Shown one piece after another: positions 27,243 through 45,979 of a stretch of 64,000 nt of DNA. The DNA comes from Pseudomonas jinjuensis (GTDB lineage Bacteria; Pseudomonadota; Gammaproteobacteria; Pseudomonadales; Pseudomonadaceae). Under the pieces are notes generated by a model. The model worked only from the letters and a program-made list of their open reading frames with translations, was not told the origin of the DNA and did no database searches. The stretch lies in assembly GCF_900103845.1 (NCBI RefSeq), contig NZ_FNIJ01000002.1, forward strand, positions 273,864 through 337,863. Direction: 5' to 3'. Position numbers and translations under genes: made by a program. The number at the start of each line of letters is the position of its first letter. Within the stretch, counting starts at the first letter, position 1.

Positions 27243-29633
27243 ATGAAACGCTTTCTGTTATCCGCGGCCATTTCCGCGACGATGATCGCCCAGGTTCACG
27301 CCGAGTCCTTCACAATTTCCGATATCCGGGTCAACGGACTGCAACGGGTATCCGCCGGTAGCGTGTTCGCTGCCCTGCCGCTGAACGTGGGCGACCAGAT
27401 CGACGACCGCCGCCTGGTCGAAGCGACCCGCTCGCTGTTTCGCACCGGCTTCTTCCAGGACATCCAGCTCAATCGAGACGGCAACGTCCTGATCGTCAAC
27501 GTCGTCGAGCGTCCGTCCATCTCCACCATCGAGATCGAAGGCAACAAGGCGATCACCAAGGACGACCTGATGAAGGGCCTGAAGCAGTCGGGCCTGGCGG
27601 AAGGCGAGATCTTCCAGCGTGCCACCCTCGAAGGTGTGCGCAACGAGCTGCAGCGCCAGTACGTCGCCCAGGGCCGCTATTCCGCGGTGATCGAGACCGA
27701 GGTCATTCCCCAGCCGCGCAACCGCGTCGCGCTGAAGATCAACATCAACGAGGGTACGGTCGCCGCCATCGCCCACGTCAACGTGGTCGGCAACACGGTG
27801 TTCTCCGAAGAGGAACTCACCGACCTGTTCGAGCTGAAGACCACCAACTGGCTGTCGTTCTTCAAGAACGACGACAAGTATTCCCGCGAGAAGCTGTCCG
27901 GCGACCTGGAGCGTCTGCGTTCCTACTACCTGGACCGCGGCTACATCAACATGGACATCGCCTCGACCCAGGTGTCCATCACCCCGGACAAGAAGCACGT
28001 CTACATCACCGTCAACGTCAACGAAGGTGACAAGTACAGCATTCGCGACGTGCGCCTCAGCGGTGACCTGAAGGTTCCGGAGGAAGAGGTCAAGAAACTC
28101 CTGCTGGTGAAGCAAGGCCAGGTGTTCTCGCGCAAGGTGATGACCACCACCTCCGACCTGATCACCCGCCGCCTGGGCAACGAGGGCTACACCTTCGCCA
28201 ACGTCAACGGCGTGCCGGAAGCCCACGAGGAAGACAAGACCGTCACCGTGACCTACGTGGTCGACCCGGGCAAGCGCGCCTACGTCAACCGCATCAACTT
28301 CCGCGGCAACACCAAGACCGAAGACGAAGTGCTGCGCCGCGAGATGCGCCAGATGGAGGGCGGCTGGGCGTCGACCTACCTGATCGACCAGTCCAAGCGC
28401 CGCCTCGAGCGCCTCGGCTACTTCAAGACGGTCAACGTCGAGACTCCGGCAGTGCCCGGCACTGACGACCAGGTGGACGTGAACTACAGCGTGGAAGAGC
28501 AGCCGTCCGGCTCGATCACCGCCAGCGTCGGTTTCGCCCAGAGCGCCGGCCTGATCCTCGGCGGCTCGATCAGCCAGAACAACTTCCTCGGTACCGGCAA
28601 CAAGGTCAGCCTCGGCCTGACCCGCAGCGAATACCAGAGCCGCTACAACTTCGGCTTCGTCGACCCCTACTGGACCGTCGATGGCGTCAGCCTCGGCTAC
28701 AACGCCTTCTACCGCGAGACCGACTACGACGAGCTGGATGTCGACGTTTCCAGCTACTCGGTCAACAGCCTCGGCGCCGGCGTGAGCATCGGCTATCCGA
28801 TCAGCGAGACGTCGCGCCTGACCTACGGTCTGACCGCCCAGCGCGACGAGATCGACACCGGTTCGTTCACCGTTGACGAGATCTTCGACTTCATCGAGAA
28901 GGAAGGCGACAGCTTCACCAACTTCAAGGCGTCCGTCGGCTGGTCCGAATCGACCCTGAACAAGGGCGTGCTGGCCAACCGCGGTCATTCGCAGAGCCTG
29001 GTGCTGGAAACGACCATCCCGGGCAGCGACCTGTCGTTCTACAAGCTCGACTACCGCGGCCAGATCTTCGCGCCGCTGTCCGACAACTACACCATGCGCT
29101 TCCACACCGAGCTGGGTTACGGCGACGCCTACGGTTCCACCGAGCGCCTGCCGTTCTATGAGAACTACTTCGCCGGCGGCGTGAACTCCGTGCGCGGCTT
29201 CAAGGACAGTTCCCTCGGCCCGCGCAGTACGCCGAGCAAGGTCACCCAGCCGCTCGACCCGAACTTCCCCGAAGGTCCCGACGCCCAGGGGCGCTTCACC
29301 GACCCGGACCAGGATCCCGAAGCCTTCGGTGGTAACATCCTGATCACTGGCGGCGCCGAGCTGCTGTTCCCGATGCCGTTCGTCAAGGACCAGAGCCAGC
29401 TGCGCACCGTGCTGTTCTGGGACGTGGGTAACGTGTTCGACAGCGACTGCCCGCTGTCCACCACCCAGGGCTGCGACGGGGTGAAGATGAGCGAACTCGC
29501 CAGCTCGGTGGGTGTGGGCCTGACCTGGATTACCGCCCTCGGCCCGCTGAGCTTCAGCCTCGGCATGCCGATCAAGAAGCCGGACAATGCCGAGACCCAG
29601 GTCTTCCAGTTCTCCCTGGGGCAGACTTTCTGA
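27243..29633 (+). CDS. bamA: Outer-membrane protein assembly factor BamA (Omp85)
   Basis: A 796-residue outer-membrane protein that inserts beta-barrel proteins. A signal peptide (residues 1-20, ending VHA) precedes five POTRA domains (about 22-420), starting with FTISDIRVNGLQRVSAGSVF, and a C-terminal 16-strand barrel (about 425-796). The Omp85 lid motif appears as SVRGF (near residue 650), and the last residue is Phe, as usual for barrel proteins. skp follows 55 bp later, the normal order. Length is standard. Confidence 0.98.
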   Translation: MKRFLLSAAISATMIAQVHAESFTISDIRVNGLQRVSAGSVFAALPLNVGDQIDDRRLVEATRSLFRTGFFQDIQLNRDGNVLIVNVVERPSISTIEIEGNKAITKDDLMKGLKQSGLAEGEIFQRATLEGVRNELQRQYVAQGRYSAVIETEVIPQPRNRVALKININEGTVAAIAHVNVVGNTVFSEEELTDLFELKTTNWLSFFKNDDKYSREKLSGDLERLRSYYLDRGYINMDIASTQVSITPDKKHVYITVNVNEGDKYSIRDVRLSGDLKVPEEEVKKLLLVKQGQVFSRKVMTTTSDLITRRLGNEGYTFANVNGVPEAHEEDKTVTVTYVVDPGKRAYVNRINFRGNTKTEDEVLRREMRQMEGGWASTYLIDQSKRRLERLGYFKTVNVETPAVPGTDDQVDVNYSVEEQPSGSITASVGFAQSAGLILGGSISQNNFLGTGNKVSLGLTRSEYQSRYNFGFVDPYWTVDGVSLGYNAFYRETDYDELDVDVSSYSVNSLGAGVSIGYPISETSRLTYGLTAQRDEIDTGSFTVDEIFDFIEKEGDSFTNFKASVGWSESTLNKGVLANRGHSQSLVLETTIPGSDLSFYKLDYRGQIFAPLSDNYTMRFHTELGYGDAYGSTERLPFYENYFAGGVNSVRGFKDSSLGPRSTPSKVTQPLDPNFPEGPDAQGRFTDPDQDPEAFGGNILITGGAELLFPMPFVKDQSQLRTVLFWDVGNVFDSDCPLSTTQGCDGVKMSELASSVGVGLTWITALGPLSFSLGMPIKKPDNAETQVFQFSLGQTF

Positions 29634-29688
29634 TTGCTTATTGGCCGTTTCGTCGTAAAGACAGTCCTAATTCCTGCAGGAGTACATC

Positions 29689-30192
29689 GTGCGTAAGTTG
29701 ACCCAGTTCGTTCTGATCACCGCGGCCTTGATGGCGACCCCGGCATTCGCCGACATGAAGATCGCGGTGCTCAACTATCAGATGGCGCTCCTCGAATCCG
29801 ATGCGGCCAAGCAGTACGCCGTGGATGCCGAGAAGAAATTCGGCCCGCAACTGAACAAGCTGAAGAACCTGGAGAAGGACGCCAAGGCCCTGCAGGACAA
29901 GCTGGTCAGCGGTGGCAGCAAGATGTCCCAGGCCGATCGCGAGAAGGCCGAGCTGGATTTCAAGCAGAAGGCGCGTGACTTCCAGTTCCAGTCCAAGGAA
30001 CTGAACGAGTCCAAGGCCGCCGCCGACCGCGAGATGCTGAAGAAGCTGAAGCCGAAGCTGGATCAGGCCGTCGAGGAAACCATCAAGAAGGGTGGTTATG
30101 ACCTGGTGCTCGAGCGCGGTGCAGTGGTCGACGTGAAGCCGCAGTACGACATCACTCGCCAGGTCATCGAGCGCATGAACCAGCTGCGTTGA
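29689..30192 (+). CDS. skp: Periplasmic chaperone Skp (OmpH family)
   Basis: A 167-residue periplasmic chaperone that carries unfolded outer-membrane proteins to the Bam complex. A signal peptide ends at ATPAFA near residue 22, and the mature part is a long helical hairpin rich in Lys, Glu and Gln (about 45-125), the tentacles of the Skp trimer. It uses a GTG start at 29689 behind GCAGGAG. The stop is 2 bp before the lpxD ATG. Confidence 0.93.
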   Translation: MRKLTQFVLITAALMATPAFADMKIAVLNYQMALLESDAAKQYAVDAEKKFGPQLNKLKNLEKDAKALQDKLVSGGSKMSQADREKAELDFKQKARDFQFQSKELNESKAAADREMLKKLKPKLDQAVEETIKKGGYDLVLERGAVVDVKPQYDITRQVIERMNQLR

Positions 30193-30194
30193 TC

Positions 30195-31253
30195 ATGACC
30201 GCGCCTACCTTTTCCCTGGCCGATCTGGCCGCGCAGCTCGGTGCCGAGCTGCGCGGCGATGCAACCCTGGTGATCCGGGGGCTGGCCACGCTGCAGGATG
30301 CGGCGCCGGATCAGCTGAGCTTCCTGGCCAACCCGCAGTACCGCAAGTTCCTTCCCGGCAGCCAGGCGGGCGCCGTCCTGCTGACGGCAGCCGATGCCGA
30401 CGGCTACGCCGGCAACGCGCTGGTGGTGGCCAATCCCTATCTGGCCTACGCCAGCCTTTCCCATCTGTTCGATCCCAAGCCCAGGGCCGCGGCCGGAATC
30501 CATCCGACGGCGATAGTCGACAGCTCTGCCAGCGTCGATCCGAGCGCCAGCGTCGGCCCCTACGTGGTGATCGAGGCGGGCGCCAGCATCGGCCCGGGCG
30601 TCACGCTCGGCGCCCACTGCTTCATCGGCGCGCGCAGCAGCATCGGCGAAGGCGGCTGGCTGGCCCCGCGCGTGACCCTCTACCACGACGTCAGGATCGG
30701 CAAGCGCGTGAGCATCCAGTCCGGCGCCGTGCTTGGCGGCGAGGGCTTCGGTTTCGCCAACGAGAAGGGCGTCTGGCAGAAGATCGCGCAGATCGGCGGC
30801 GTCAGCATCGGCGACGACGTCGAAATCGGCGCCAACACCACCATCGACCGTGGCGCGCTTTCCGACACCCTGGTCGGCAACGGCGTCAAGCTCGACAACC
30901 AGATCATGATCGCGCACAACGTGCAGATCGGCGACCACACCGCCATGGCCGGCTGCTGCGGGATTTCCGGCAGCGCCAAGATCGGCAGCCACTGCATGCT
31001 GGCCGGCGGCGTCGGCCTGGTCGGACACATCGAAATCTGCGACAACGTTTTCGTTACCGGCATGACCATGGTGACCCGCTCGATCACCGAGCCGGGCTCC
31101 TATTCGTCCGGTACCGCCATGCAACCCGCGGCCGAGTGGAAGAAAAGCGCCGCGCGCATACGTCAACTGGATGACATGGCCCGTCGTCTGCAGCAGCTGG
31201 AAAAACGCCTGGCTGCCGTGACCTCGGATGGAGACACTCCATCAGATGCGTGA
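30195..31253 (+). CDS. lpxD: UDP-3-O-acylglucosamine N-acyltransferase LpxD
   Basis: A 352-residue acyltransferase, third step of lipid A synthesis, adding a 3-hydroxyacyl chain to the glucosamine nitrogen. The N-terminal uridine-binding domain spans about residues 1-105. A left-handed beta-helix of hexapeptide repeats follows ([20 protein letters not shown] onward), with the catalytic His in [18 protein letters not shown] near residue 240, and a C-terminal helix closes it. I take the ATG at 30195; the TTG at 30189 two codons earlier overlaps the skp stop and is less likely. Confidence 0.96.
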   Translation: MTAPTFSLADLAAQLGAELRGDATLVIRGLATLQDAAPDQLSFLANPQYRKFLPGSQAGAVLLTAADADGYAGNALVVANPYLAYASLSHLFDPKPRAAAGIHPTAIVDSSASVDPSASVGPYVVIEAGASIGPGVTLGAHCFIGARSSIGEGGWLAPRVTLYHDVRIGKRVSIQSGAVLGGEGFGFANEKGVWQKIAQIGGVSIGDDVEIGANTTIDRGALSDTLVGNGVKLDNQIMIAHNVQIGDHTAMAGCCGISGSAKIGSHCMLAGGVGLVGHIEICDNVFVTGMTMVTRSITEPGSYSSGTAMQPAAEWKKSAARIRQLDDMARRLQQLEKRLAAVTSDGDTPSDA

Positions 31254-31301
31254 GCAGCGCATTTTTTGGCGTTCCCTTTTTTTGAACAGGCTCCCCTGAA
31301 C

Positions 31302-31742
31302 ATGATGGACATCAACGAGATTCGCGAATACCTGCCTCATCGCTATCCTTTCCTGCTGGTGGATCGGGTGGTGGAGCTGGACATCGAGGGCAAGCGCATT
31401 CGCGCCTACAAGAATGTCAGCATCAATGAGCCGTTCTTCAATGGCCATTTCCCGCAGCACCCGATCATGCCCGGTGTACTGATCATCGAGGCCATGGCCC
31501 AGGCTGCCGGGATCCTCGGCTTCAAGATGCTCGATGTGAAGCCGGCCGACGGCACCCTGTACTACTTCGTCGGCTCCGACAACCTGCGTTTCCGCCAGCC
31601 GGTGCTGCCGGGCGACCAGTTGAACCTGCATGCGCAGTTCATCAGCGTCAAACGCGGAATCTGGAAGTTCGACTGCCATGCGACCGTCGATGAGAAGCCG
31701 GTCTGCTCGGCCGAAATCATCTGTGCGGAACGCAAACTATGA
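31302..31742 (+). CDS. fabZ: 3-hydroxyacyl-[acyl-carrier-protein] dehydratase FabZ
   Basis: A 146-residue hot-dog-fold enzyme that dehydrates 3-hydroxyacyl-ACP in fatty-acid elongation and so competes with LpxA/LpxD for the same substrate. The catalytic His and Glu are in [21 protein letters not shown] (about residues 46-66). The ATG at 31302 gives [17 protein letters not shown], identical in form to the P. aeruginosa start I recall; an in-frame start at 31266 would add an untypical tail. It overlaps lpxA as ATGA. Confidence 0.97.
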   Translation: MMDINEIREYLPHRYPFLLVDRVVELDIEGKRIRAYKNVSINEPFFNGHFPQHPIMPGVLIIEAMAQAAGILGFKMLDVKPADGTLYYFVGSDNLRFRQPVLPGDQLNLHAQFISVKRGIWKFDCHATVDEKPVCSAEIICAERKL

Positions 31743-32515
31743 GTTTGATCGATCCTCGCGCCATCATCGACCCCCGCGCAACGCTGGCTGACGACGTCCA
31801 GGTAGGTCCCTGGTCCATCGTCGGCCCGGATGTGGAGATCGGAGAAGGTACGGTGATCGGTCCTCACGTGGTGCTCAAGGGCCCCACGAAGATCGGCAGG
31901 CACAACCGGATTTTCCAGTTCTCCAGCGTCGGCGAGGACACTCCCGACCTGAAGTACAAGGGCGAGCCTACCCGGCTGGTCATCGGCGATCACAACGTGA
32001 TCCGCGAAGGGGTGACCATCCACCGCGGGACCATCCAGGATCGTTCCGAGACCACCATCGGCGATCACAACCTGCTGATGGCCTACGTGCATATCGGTCA
32101 CGACAGCGTGATCGGCAATCACTGCATCCTGGTCAACAACACCGCGCTGGCCGGCCACGTGCACGTCGACGACTGGGCGATCCTTTCCGGCTACACCCTG
32201 GTCCACCAGTTCTGCCGGATCGGCGCGCACAGCTTCTCCGGCATGGGCAGCGCCATCGGCAAGGACGTGCCGGCCTACGTCACCGTCTTCGGCAACCCGG
32301 CCGAGGCGCGCAGCATGAACTTCGAGGGCCTGCGCCGTCGCGGTTTCAGCGCCGAGGCGATCCAGGCGCTGCGCCGCGCCTACAAGGTGGTCTATCGCCA
32401 GGGGCTGACCGTCGAGGAAGCGCTGGCCGAACTGGCCGCCGCTGCCGACGAGTTCCCCGAAGTCGCCGTATTCCGCGATTCCATCCAGAACGCCACGCGC
32501 GGCATCACCCGCTGA
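31739..32515 (+). CDS. lpxA: Acyl-ACP--UDP-N-acetylglucosamine O-acyltransferase LpxA
   Basis: A 258-residue trimeric acyltransferase, first step of lipid A synthesis. Its beta-helix shows the repeating pattern from [21 protein letters not shown], with the catalytic His in [16 protein letters not shown] near residue 121, and a C-terminal helical domain after [20 protein letters not shown]. Start overlaps the fabZ stop; lpxB starts 2 bp after its end. Confidence 0.97.
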   Translation: MSLIDPRAIIDPRATLADDVQVGPWSIVGPDVEIGEGTVIGPHVVLKGPTKIGRHNRIFQFSSVGEDTPDLKYKGEPTRLVIGDHNVIREGVTIHRGTIQDRSETTIGDHNLLMAYVHIGHDSVIGNHCILVNNTALAGHVHVDDWAILSGYTLVHQFCRIGAHSFSGMGSAIGKDVPAYVTVFGNPAEARSMNFEGLRRRGFSAEAIQALRRAYKVVYRQGLTVEEALAELAAAADEFPEVAVFRDSIQNATRGITR

Positions 32516-32517
32516 CC

Positions 32518-33651
32518 ATGGCCGCGCCGTTGCTCGTCGCCCTGGTCGCCGGCGAGGCGTCCGGGGACATCCTCGGCGCCGGCCTGATGCAGGCTCTCAA
32601 GGCTCGCCATCCGGACATTCGTTTCATCGGAGTCGGCGGCCCGCGCATGCAGGCGGAAGGGCTCGATCCGTATTTCCCGATGGAGCGCCTGGCGGTGATG
32701 GGCCTGGTCGAGGTGCTTGGCCGCCTGCCCGAGCTGCTGCGCCGCCGCAAGGACCTGATCCGCACCCTGATCGACGCCCGTCCCGACGTGTTCATCGGCA
32801 TCGATGCCCCGGACTTCAACCTCGGCGTCGAGCTGAAGCTGCGCCGCGCCGGCATTCGCACCGTGCACTACGTCAGCCCTTCGGTATGGGCCTGGCGGCA
32901 GAAGCGCGTGCTGAAGATTCGCGACGCCTGCGACCTGATGCTGACGCTGTTCCCCTTCGAGGCGCGCTTCTACGAAGAGCATTCGGTGCCGGTGCGTTTC
33001 GTCGGCCACCCGCTGGCCAACACCATTCCCCTCGAGGCGGACCGGAGCGCCGCGCGCGCGCAGCTCGGCCTTTCCCCGGAGGCCCCGGTGGTCGCGCTGA
33101 TGCCGGGCAGCCGCGGCGGCGAAGTGGGCAAGCTCGGCGCGCTGTTCCTCGACAGCGCCGAACGCCTGCTGCAGCGGCGCCCGGAGCTGCGTTTCGTGTT
33201 GCCGTGCGCCAGTCCCGAGCGGCGCGCGCAGGTCGAGCAGATGATCGACGGTCGCAAGTTGCCGCTGCAATTGCTCGACGGGGCGTCCCACGAGGCCCTG
33301 GCGGCCTGCGATGCGGTGCTGATCGCGTCCGGCACCGCTACCCTCGAGGCGCTGCTCTACAAGCGGCCGATGGTGGTCGCCTACAAACTGGCGCCGCTCA
33401 CCTACCGCATCCTGCGGCGGCTGGTGAGGAGCCCGTATTTCTCGCTGCCCAACCTGCTCGCCGGGCGCGCCCTCGTACCCGAACTGATCCAGGATGCGGC
33501 CACCGCCGACGCCCTGGCGCAGACGCTGCTGCCGTTGCTGGACGATGGCAGCGTACAGACCGATTCCTTCGACGCCATCCACCGGGCGCTGCGCCAGGAT
33601 GCCTCGGCGCAGGCGGCGGAGGCGGTACTCGACCTGCTGGAGAAGCGCTGA
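32518..33651 (+). CDS. lpxB: Lipid-A-disaccharide synthase LpxB
   Basis: A 377-residue GT19 glycosyltransferase at the inner membrane face that joins UDP-2,3-diacylglucosamine and lipid X. Signature parts are [22 protein letters not shown] at the N-terminus, [12 protein letters not shown] near 37, [14 protein letters not shown] near 88, and [12 protein letters not shown] near 124. Its stop overlaps the rnhB start in TGATG, so lpxA-lpxB-rnhB are coupled. Confidence 0.97.
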   Translation: MAAPLLVALVAGEASGDILGAGLMQALKARHPDIRFIGVGGPRMQAEGLDPYFPMERLAVMGLVEVLGRLPELLRRRKDLIRTLIDARPDVFIGIDAPDFNLGVELKLRRAGIRTVHYVSPSVWAWRQKRVLKIRDACDLMLTLFPFEARFYEEHSVPVRFVGHPLANTIPLEADRSAARAQLGLSPEAPVVALMPGSRGGEVGKLGALFLDSAERLLQRRPELRFVLPCASPERRAQVEQMIDGRKLPLQLLDGASHEALAACDAVLIASGTATLEALLYKRPMVVAYKLAPLTYRILRRLVRSPYFSLPNLLAGRALVPELIQDAATADALAQTLLPLLDDGSVQTDSFDAIHRALRQDASAQAAEAVLDLLEKR

Positions 33652-34262
33652 TGCAGATGGGCCTGGATTTCACCCTGGTCGAGGAACTGGTCGCCGGTGT
33701 CGACGAAGTCGGGCGCGGGCCGCTGTGCGGGCCGGTGGTCACGGCGGCGGTGATCCTCGATCCGGCCCGGCCGATCCAGGGGCTGAACGACTCCAAGAAG
33801 CTTTCCGAGGCGCGCCGCGAGGCGCTGTTCGAGGAGATTCGCGAGAAGGCCCTGGCCTGGTGCATCGCCCGCGCCGAGGTGCATGAAATCGACCGGCTGA
33901 ACATCCTGCACGCCACCATGCTGGCGATGCAGCGCGCGGTCGAGGGCCTCAGCGTCACGCCGAAGCTGGCGCTGATCGACGGCAACCGTTGCCCCAAACT
34001 GAAGGTGCCCAGCGCGCCGGTGGTCAAGGGCGACAGCCAGGTGCCGGCGATCGCCGCCGCGTCGATCCTGGCCAAGGTCAGCCGCGACCGGGAGATGCAG
34101 GAGATGGAGCTGCTCTATCCCGGCTACGGCATCGGCGGGCACAAGGGCTACCCGACGCCGGTGCACCTCGAAGCGCTGAAGCGCCTGGGGCCGACGCCGA
34201 TTCATCGCCGCTCCTTCGCGCCGGTGCGCGAGCTGCTGGAGCCCGCCGGCGCGATCCTCTGA
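33651..34262 (+). CDS. rnhB: Ribonuclease HII
   Basis: A 203-residue enzyme that cuts the RNA strand of RNA-DNA hybrids and excises single ribonucleotides from DNA. The family start [21 protein letters not shown] carries the first acidic pair (DE near residue 18), and [12 protein letters not shown] the third (Asp near 109). The start ATG at 33651 overlaps the lpxB stop. A GC-rich inverted repeat (34293-34314) without T-run follows the gene. Confidence 0.96.
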   Translation: MQMGLDFTLVEELVAGVDEVGRGPLCGPVVTAAVILDPARPIQGLNDSKKLSEARREALFEEIREKALAWCIARAEVHEIDRLNILHATMLAMQRAVEGLSVTPKLALIDGNRCPKLKVPSAPVVKGDSQVPAIAAASILAKVSRDREMQEMELLYPGYGIGGHKGYPTPVHLEALKRLGPTPIHRRSFAPVRELLEPAGAIL

Positions 34263-34432
34263 TTTCCGCCTGACTGCCTGAGCGCTGTTTTCGCCCGCCG
34301 GTTCCGCGGCGGGCACTCCTTCCGTGCGTCAAATCCGCCGCTTTTCGCCGGCTACACTCCCAGGGGAAAGCCGATCCCGGCCGACGGGCCGTCGAATGGA
34401 CAAGCCGCGACCTGCGGCACGGGAGATATCAC

Positions 34433-35845
34433 ATGCAAGAAGCTGCCACGCTGACCGTCGACTTTCTCAACGGGCTGATCTGGGGAAAGATCCTGATCTG
34501 GCTGCTGGTGGGTTGCGGTCTCTACTTCAGTGTCCGCCTCGGGCTGATCCAGTTTCTCCACTTCGGGCATACCTTCAGCGTGCTGAAGGGCAGCCGCAAC
34601 GCCGACGAATCCGGCATTTCCTCCTTCCAGGCGCTCTGCACCTCCCTCGCTGCGCGGGTCGGCACCGGCAACGTGGCGGGGGTTGCCGTGGCCATCTCGC
34701 TGGGCGGACCGGGTGCGGTGTTCTGGATGTGGATGATCGCCCTGGTGGGGATGGCCACCGGTTTCGTCGAGGCGACCCTGGCGCAACTGTTCAAGGTGCG
34801 TGACGACAGGGGGCAGTATCGCGGCGGGCCGGCCTACTACATGGAGAAGGGCCTCGGCGCGCGCTGGATGGGCGTGCTGTTCTCGCTGTTCCTGATTCTC
34901 ACCTTCGGTTTCGTCTTCAACTCGGTGCAGGCCAACACCATCACCGGCGCCATGCAGGGGGCCTTCGGCCTGCCGACCTGGCTGGCCGGCATCGCAGTGG
35001 TGATCCTTACCGCCCTGATCATCTTCGGCGGCCTGCGCTCCATCGCGCGTTTCTCCGAGCTGGCCGTGCCGTTCATGGCGGTGGCCTACCTGCTCATGGC
35101 GATCGGCATCATTCTGGTCAATCTCGACGAGCTGCCGGGCGTGCTTTCGCTGGTCGTGCAGAGCGCCTTCGGCTGGCACGAGGCGGCGGCCGGCGGCATG
35201 GGCGCGGCGATCCTCAACGGCTTCAAGCGCGGCCTGTTCTCCAACGAGGCGGGGATGGGCTCGGCGCCCAACGCCGCGGCCTCGGCCGCTCCGTACCCGC
35301 CGCACCCGGCGTCCCAGGGCTACGTGCAGATGGCCGGGGTATTCATCGATACCATCCTGATCTGCACCGCGTCGGCGGCCATCATCCTGCTTGCCGGCGA
35401 CCAGCCGGGCGAGGGCGTCATGCTGGTGCAGAATGCGCTGACCAGCCAGGTCGGCGACTGGGGCAAGTATTTCCTCGCGGTGATCATCCTGTTCTTCGCC
35501 TTCACCTCGATCGTCGCCAACTACTTCTACGCGGAGAACTGCCTGGTGTTCCTCGAACACAACCACCCGGCCGGCCTGCTGATCTTCCGCCTGGCGGTCC
35601 TGGTCATGGTGATGTTCGGCGCGATGGCGTCGCTGCCGTTCGTCTGGAACCTCGCCGACGTTTCCATGGGGCTGATGGCCATCACCAACCTGATCGCGAT
35701 CCTGCTGTTGTCCAACCTGGCCTTCAAGCTGGCGCGCGACTACAACGCCCAGCGCAAGGCGGGAAAACTGCCGACCTTCGATGCCACCCAGTATCCGGAA
35801 GTGCTGGAGAAACTGGAGCCGGGCATCTGGGATTCACGCAAGTGA
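34433..35845 (+). CDS. Alanine/glycine:cation symporter (AGCS family)
   Basis: A 470-residue inner-membrane sodium-coupled amino-acid transporter with about ten helices. Family signatures are [30 protein letters not shown] near residue 73 (transport motif), [13 protein letters not shown] near 127, and [22 protein letters not shown] near 262. D-/L-alanine or glycine are the likely substrates. It lies between rnhB and dnaE, as a permease gene does in P. aeruginosa by recall, but it has a 170-bp leader and so probably its own promoter. Confidence 0.93.
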   Translation: MQEAATLTVDFLNGLIWGKILIWLLVGCGLYFSVRLGLIQFLHFGHTFSVLKGSRNADESGISSFQALCTSLAARVGTGNVAGVAVAISLGGPGAVFWMWMIALVGMATGFVEATLAQLFKVRDDRGQYRGGPAYYMEKGLGARWMGVLFSLFLILTFGFVFNSVQANTITGAMQGAFGLPTWLAGIAVVILTALIIFGGLRSIARFSELAVPFMAVAYLLMAIGIILVNLDELPGVLSLVVQSAFGWHEAAAGGMGAAILNGFKRGLFSNEAGMGSAPNAAASAAPYPPHPASQGYVQMAGVFIDTILICTASAAIILLAGDQPGEGVMLVQNALTSQVGDWGKYFLAVIILFFAFTSIVANYFYAENCLVFLEHNHPAGLLIFRLAVLVMVMFGAMASLPFVWNLADVSMGLMAITNLIAILLLSNLAFKLARDYNAQRKAGKLPTFDATQYPEVLEKLEPGIWDSRK

Positions 35846-35954
35846 TGCGGCTCCACGCGCCGGCGTCGCCGCCGATGCGCTCCAACCTGTAGCTTTGCGG
35901 ACAGGCCCGGTACAATCCGGGCCTTGTCGTTTTCGCGCCCTGCATAGGAACCCC

Positions 35955-39485
<3,531 letters not shown>

Positions 39486-39602
39486 CGCGGGAGGCGGCGA
39501 AAAGCCGCTCTTGCGCCAGCCTCGACCCTGAGCGCCCGATGCCGTAAGGTAGGGCGCCGAACGGACCAGGCCCAGCCGCCATTAGTGCACGACGGATAGC
39601 CC

Positions 39603-40553
39603 ATGAACCCGAATTTCCTCGATTTCGAACAGCCGATCGCCGACCTGCAAGCCAAGATCGAAGAGCTGCGTCTGGTCGGCAACGACAACGCTCTGAACAT
39701 CACCGACGAAATCTCCCGTCTCGAGGAGAAGAGCAAGGCGCTCACCGAGAACATCTTCGGTAACCTCTCCAGCTGGCAGATCGCCCAGCTCGCCCGTCAT
39801 CCGCGCCGTCCCTATACCCTGGACTACATCAACCTGCTGTTCACCGAGTTCGAGGAACTGCACGGCGACCGCCACTTCTCGGACGACCCGGCGATCGTCG
39901 GCGGCGTGGCCCGCTTCGACGACCAGCCGGTCATGGTCATCGGCCACCAGAAGGGCCGCGAAGTGCGCGAGAAGGTTCGCCGCAACTTCGGCATGCCGCG
40001 TCCGGAAGGCTATCGCAAGGCCTGCCGCCTGATGGAAATGGCCGAGCGCTTCAAGATGCCGATCCTCACCTTCATCGACACCCCCGGCGCCTACCCGGGC
40101 ATCGATGCCGAGGAGCGCGGCCAGAGCGAAGCGATCGCCTGGAACCTGCGGGTGATGGCGCGCCTGAAGACCCCGATCATCTCCACCGTGATCGGCGAAG
40201 GCGGTTCCGGCGGTGCGCTGGCCATCGGCGTCTGCGACAACCTGAACATGCTGCAGTACTCCACCTACGCGGTGATCTCGCCGGAAGGCTGCGCCTCGAT
40301 CCTCTGGCGCACCAACGAGAAGGCCCCGGAAGCGGCCGAGGCGATGGGCATCACCGCCGAGCGCCTGAAGGACCTGGGCATCGTCGATACCGTCATCGAC
40401 GAGCCGCTGGGTAGTGCCCACCGCGCTCCGGAAGCGATGGCCGCGAACATTCGCGACGCGCTGAAGTCCCAGCTCGCCTCGCTGAAGGCGCTCAGCACCG
40501 ACGAACTGCTGGCCCGCCGCTACGACCGCCTGATGAGCTACGGCATGGTCTGA
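39603..40553 (+). CDS. accA: Acetyl-CoA carboxylase carboxyltransferase subunit alpha
   Basis: A 316-residue subunit that, with AccD, moves the carboxyl group from biotin to acetyl-CoA, the first step of fatty-acid synthesis. It shows an N-terminal helical region with coiled-coil character ([18 protein letters not shown]) and a crotonase-fold core with [30 protein letters not shown] split across residues 156-185 and [15 protein letters not shown] near 199. It follows dnaE by 117 bp, the usual order. Confidence 0.97.
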   Translation: MNPNFLDFEQPIADLQAKIEELRLVGNDNALNITDEISRLEEKSKALTENIFGNLSSWQIAQLARHPRRPYTLDYINLLFTEFEELHGDRHFSDDPAIVGGVARFDDQPVMVIGHQKGREVREKVRRNFGMPRPEGYRKACRLMEMAERFKMPILTFIDTPGAYPGIDAEERGQSEAIAWNLRVMARLKTPIISTVIGEGGSGGALAIGVCDNLNMLQYSTYAVISPEGCASILWRTNEKAPEAAEAMGITAERLKDLGIVDTVIDEPLGSAHRAPEAMAANIRDALKSQLASLKALSTDELLARRYDRLMSYGMV

Positions 40554-40624
40554 TCCCGCCGGGAGTCATGGATGGCAGGCAGCGTATATTCTTGCTGCCT
40601 GCCCACCGACTTCCTTCCGCTCCG

Positions 40625-41938
40625 ATGTCCCTCGAATCCCGCCTGCTCGAAACCCTCTCTCCCTGGCGCACCGCGCCGGCCTGGCGTGTCGGATTTTCCG
40701 GCGGACTGGATTCCACCGTTCTCCTGCATCTTCTGGCGCGGCTCGCGCGACGCGAGAGCCTGCCGCCGATCTCCGCCATCCATGTGCACCACGGCCTGCA
40801 GGCTGTCGCCGACGCCTGGCCGGGGCATTGCCAGCGGTTCTGCGACTCCCTCGGCGTGCCCTTGCTGGTCGAGCATGTCGAAGTTGGCAAAGGCGCCAGC
40901 CTGGAGCGCGCGGCGCGGGATGCGCGCTATGCGGCGTTCATCCGCAACCTGCAGGCCGGCGAATGCCTGCTCACCGCCCAGCATCGCGACGACCAGGCTG
41001 AAACCGTGCTGTTCCGCCTGTTCCGTGGCGCCGGTGTGCGCGGCCTGGCGGGGATTCCCGCTGTTCGCCGGTTGGGGCGTGGAATCTTGCTGCGGCCGCT
41101 GCTCGACGTATCGCGGGCGGAGCTGGAAGCCTACGCCCGGTCCCGCGGGCTGAGCTGGATCGACGACCCTTCCAATACCGACAGCGGCTTCGATCGCAAT
41201 TACCTCCGTCGGGAAGTGCTGCCGGTGATCGCCCGGCGCTGGCCGCAGGCATCGGCGAATATCGCCCGCAGCGCGGCGCACCTGGCCGAGTCCGAGGCGC
41301 TGCTCGCGGAGCTGGCGCAACTCGATCTGGTTGCCGCCGATGCGTGCGCCAGCCATGGCGGCTGGGGCGTGCCGTCGCTGTGCATGGAGTCGTTGCGCCA
41401 GCTCGGCGAGGCGCGCCAGCGCAATGCGCTGCGCAACTGGCTGGCGCCCTGGACGGCGATGCCCGACAGCGCGCACTGGGACGGCTGGGTCGCGTTGCGC
41501 GATTCGGCGCGGGATGCGCAGCCGGTGTGGCGTCTCGCCGCTGGCGAGCTGCACCGCGCGCAGGGTCGGCTCTGGTGGCTTTCCGGCGACTGGCTGCGGG
41601 CGCCCGCCGATCCGCCGGGCTGGACGGACCCGCGCGTGCCCCTGGCATTGCCCGGCAATGGCTTGTTGCGTTTTTCCGGCGAGCCGCCGCAAGGCGCGCT
41701 CGAAGTGCGCTACCGGCGCGGCGGCGAAATGCTGGAGCTGCCGGGAAGAGGGCGGCGGGATATCAAGCGCCTGCTCAACGAGGCCGGCGTGCCGGTATTC
41801 CTGCGCGGCCGCCTGCCGCTGCTCTGGCGATCCGACGAGTTGCTCGCGGTCGCCGGGCTGCCATTCCTGCGCTCCGTTTCCGACGCAACCTGGACGCTGC
41901 TCTGGGAGGCGCCGACGAATGACCCGGGTTTGAGCTGA
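40625..41938 (+). CDS. tilS: tRNA(Ile)-lysidine synthase TilS
   Basis: A 437-residue ATP pyrophosphatase that adds lysine to C34 of tRNA-Ile(CAU), changing its reading from AUG to AUA. The P-loop-like motif GFSGGLDSTVLLHLLARL is near residue 23, and TAQHRDDQAETVLFRLFRGAG near 118; the DPSNTD motif is near 180. The C-terminal domain begins with LEVRYRRGGEMLELPGRGRRDIKRLLNE. The start at 40625 is chosen over an upstream in-frame start at 40568. Its stop is 167 bp before pyrG. Confidence 0.95.
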   Translation: MSLESRLLETLSPWRTAPAWRVGFSGGLDSTVLLHLLARLARRESLPPISAIHVHHGLQAVADAWPGHCQRFCDSLGVPLLVEHVEVGKGASLERAARDARYAAFIRNLQAGECLLTAQHRDDQAETVLFRLFRGAGVRGLAGIPAVRRLGRGILLRPLLDVSRAELEAYARSRGLSWIDDPSNTDSGFDRNYLRREVLPVIARRWPQASANIARSAAHLAESEALLAELAQLDLVAADACASHGGWGVPSLCMESLRQLGEARQRNALRNWLAPWTAMPDSAHWDGWVALRDSARDAQPVWRLAAGELHRAQGRLWWLSGDWLRAPADPPGWTDPRVPLALPGNGLLRFSGEPPQGALEVRYRRGGEMLELPGRGRRDIKRLLNEAGVPVFLRGRLPLLWRSDELLAVAGLPFLRSVSDATWTLLWEAPTNDPGLS

Positions 41939-41955
41939 AACGCCCTTTCCGGTAG

Positions 41956-45917
<3,962 letters not shown>

Positions 45918-45935
45918 GGCTAGTCTGGTACGTTG

Positions 45936-45965
45936 AAGGGGTGGCAGGAGCCACCCCTTTTCTTC
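45936..45965 (+). terminator. Rho-independent terminator after eno
   Basis: Arms AAGGGGTGGC and GCCACCCCTT around AGGA, then TTCTTC. It ends 14 bp before the ftsB start, so ftsB is read by leakage or by a promoter within eno. Confidence 0.9.
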
Positions 45966-45979
45966 ATTAGGAGCCCGAC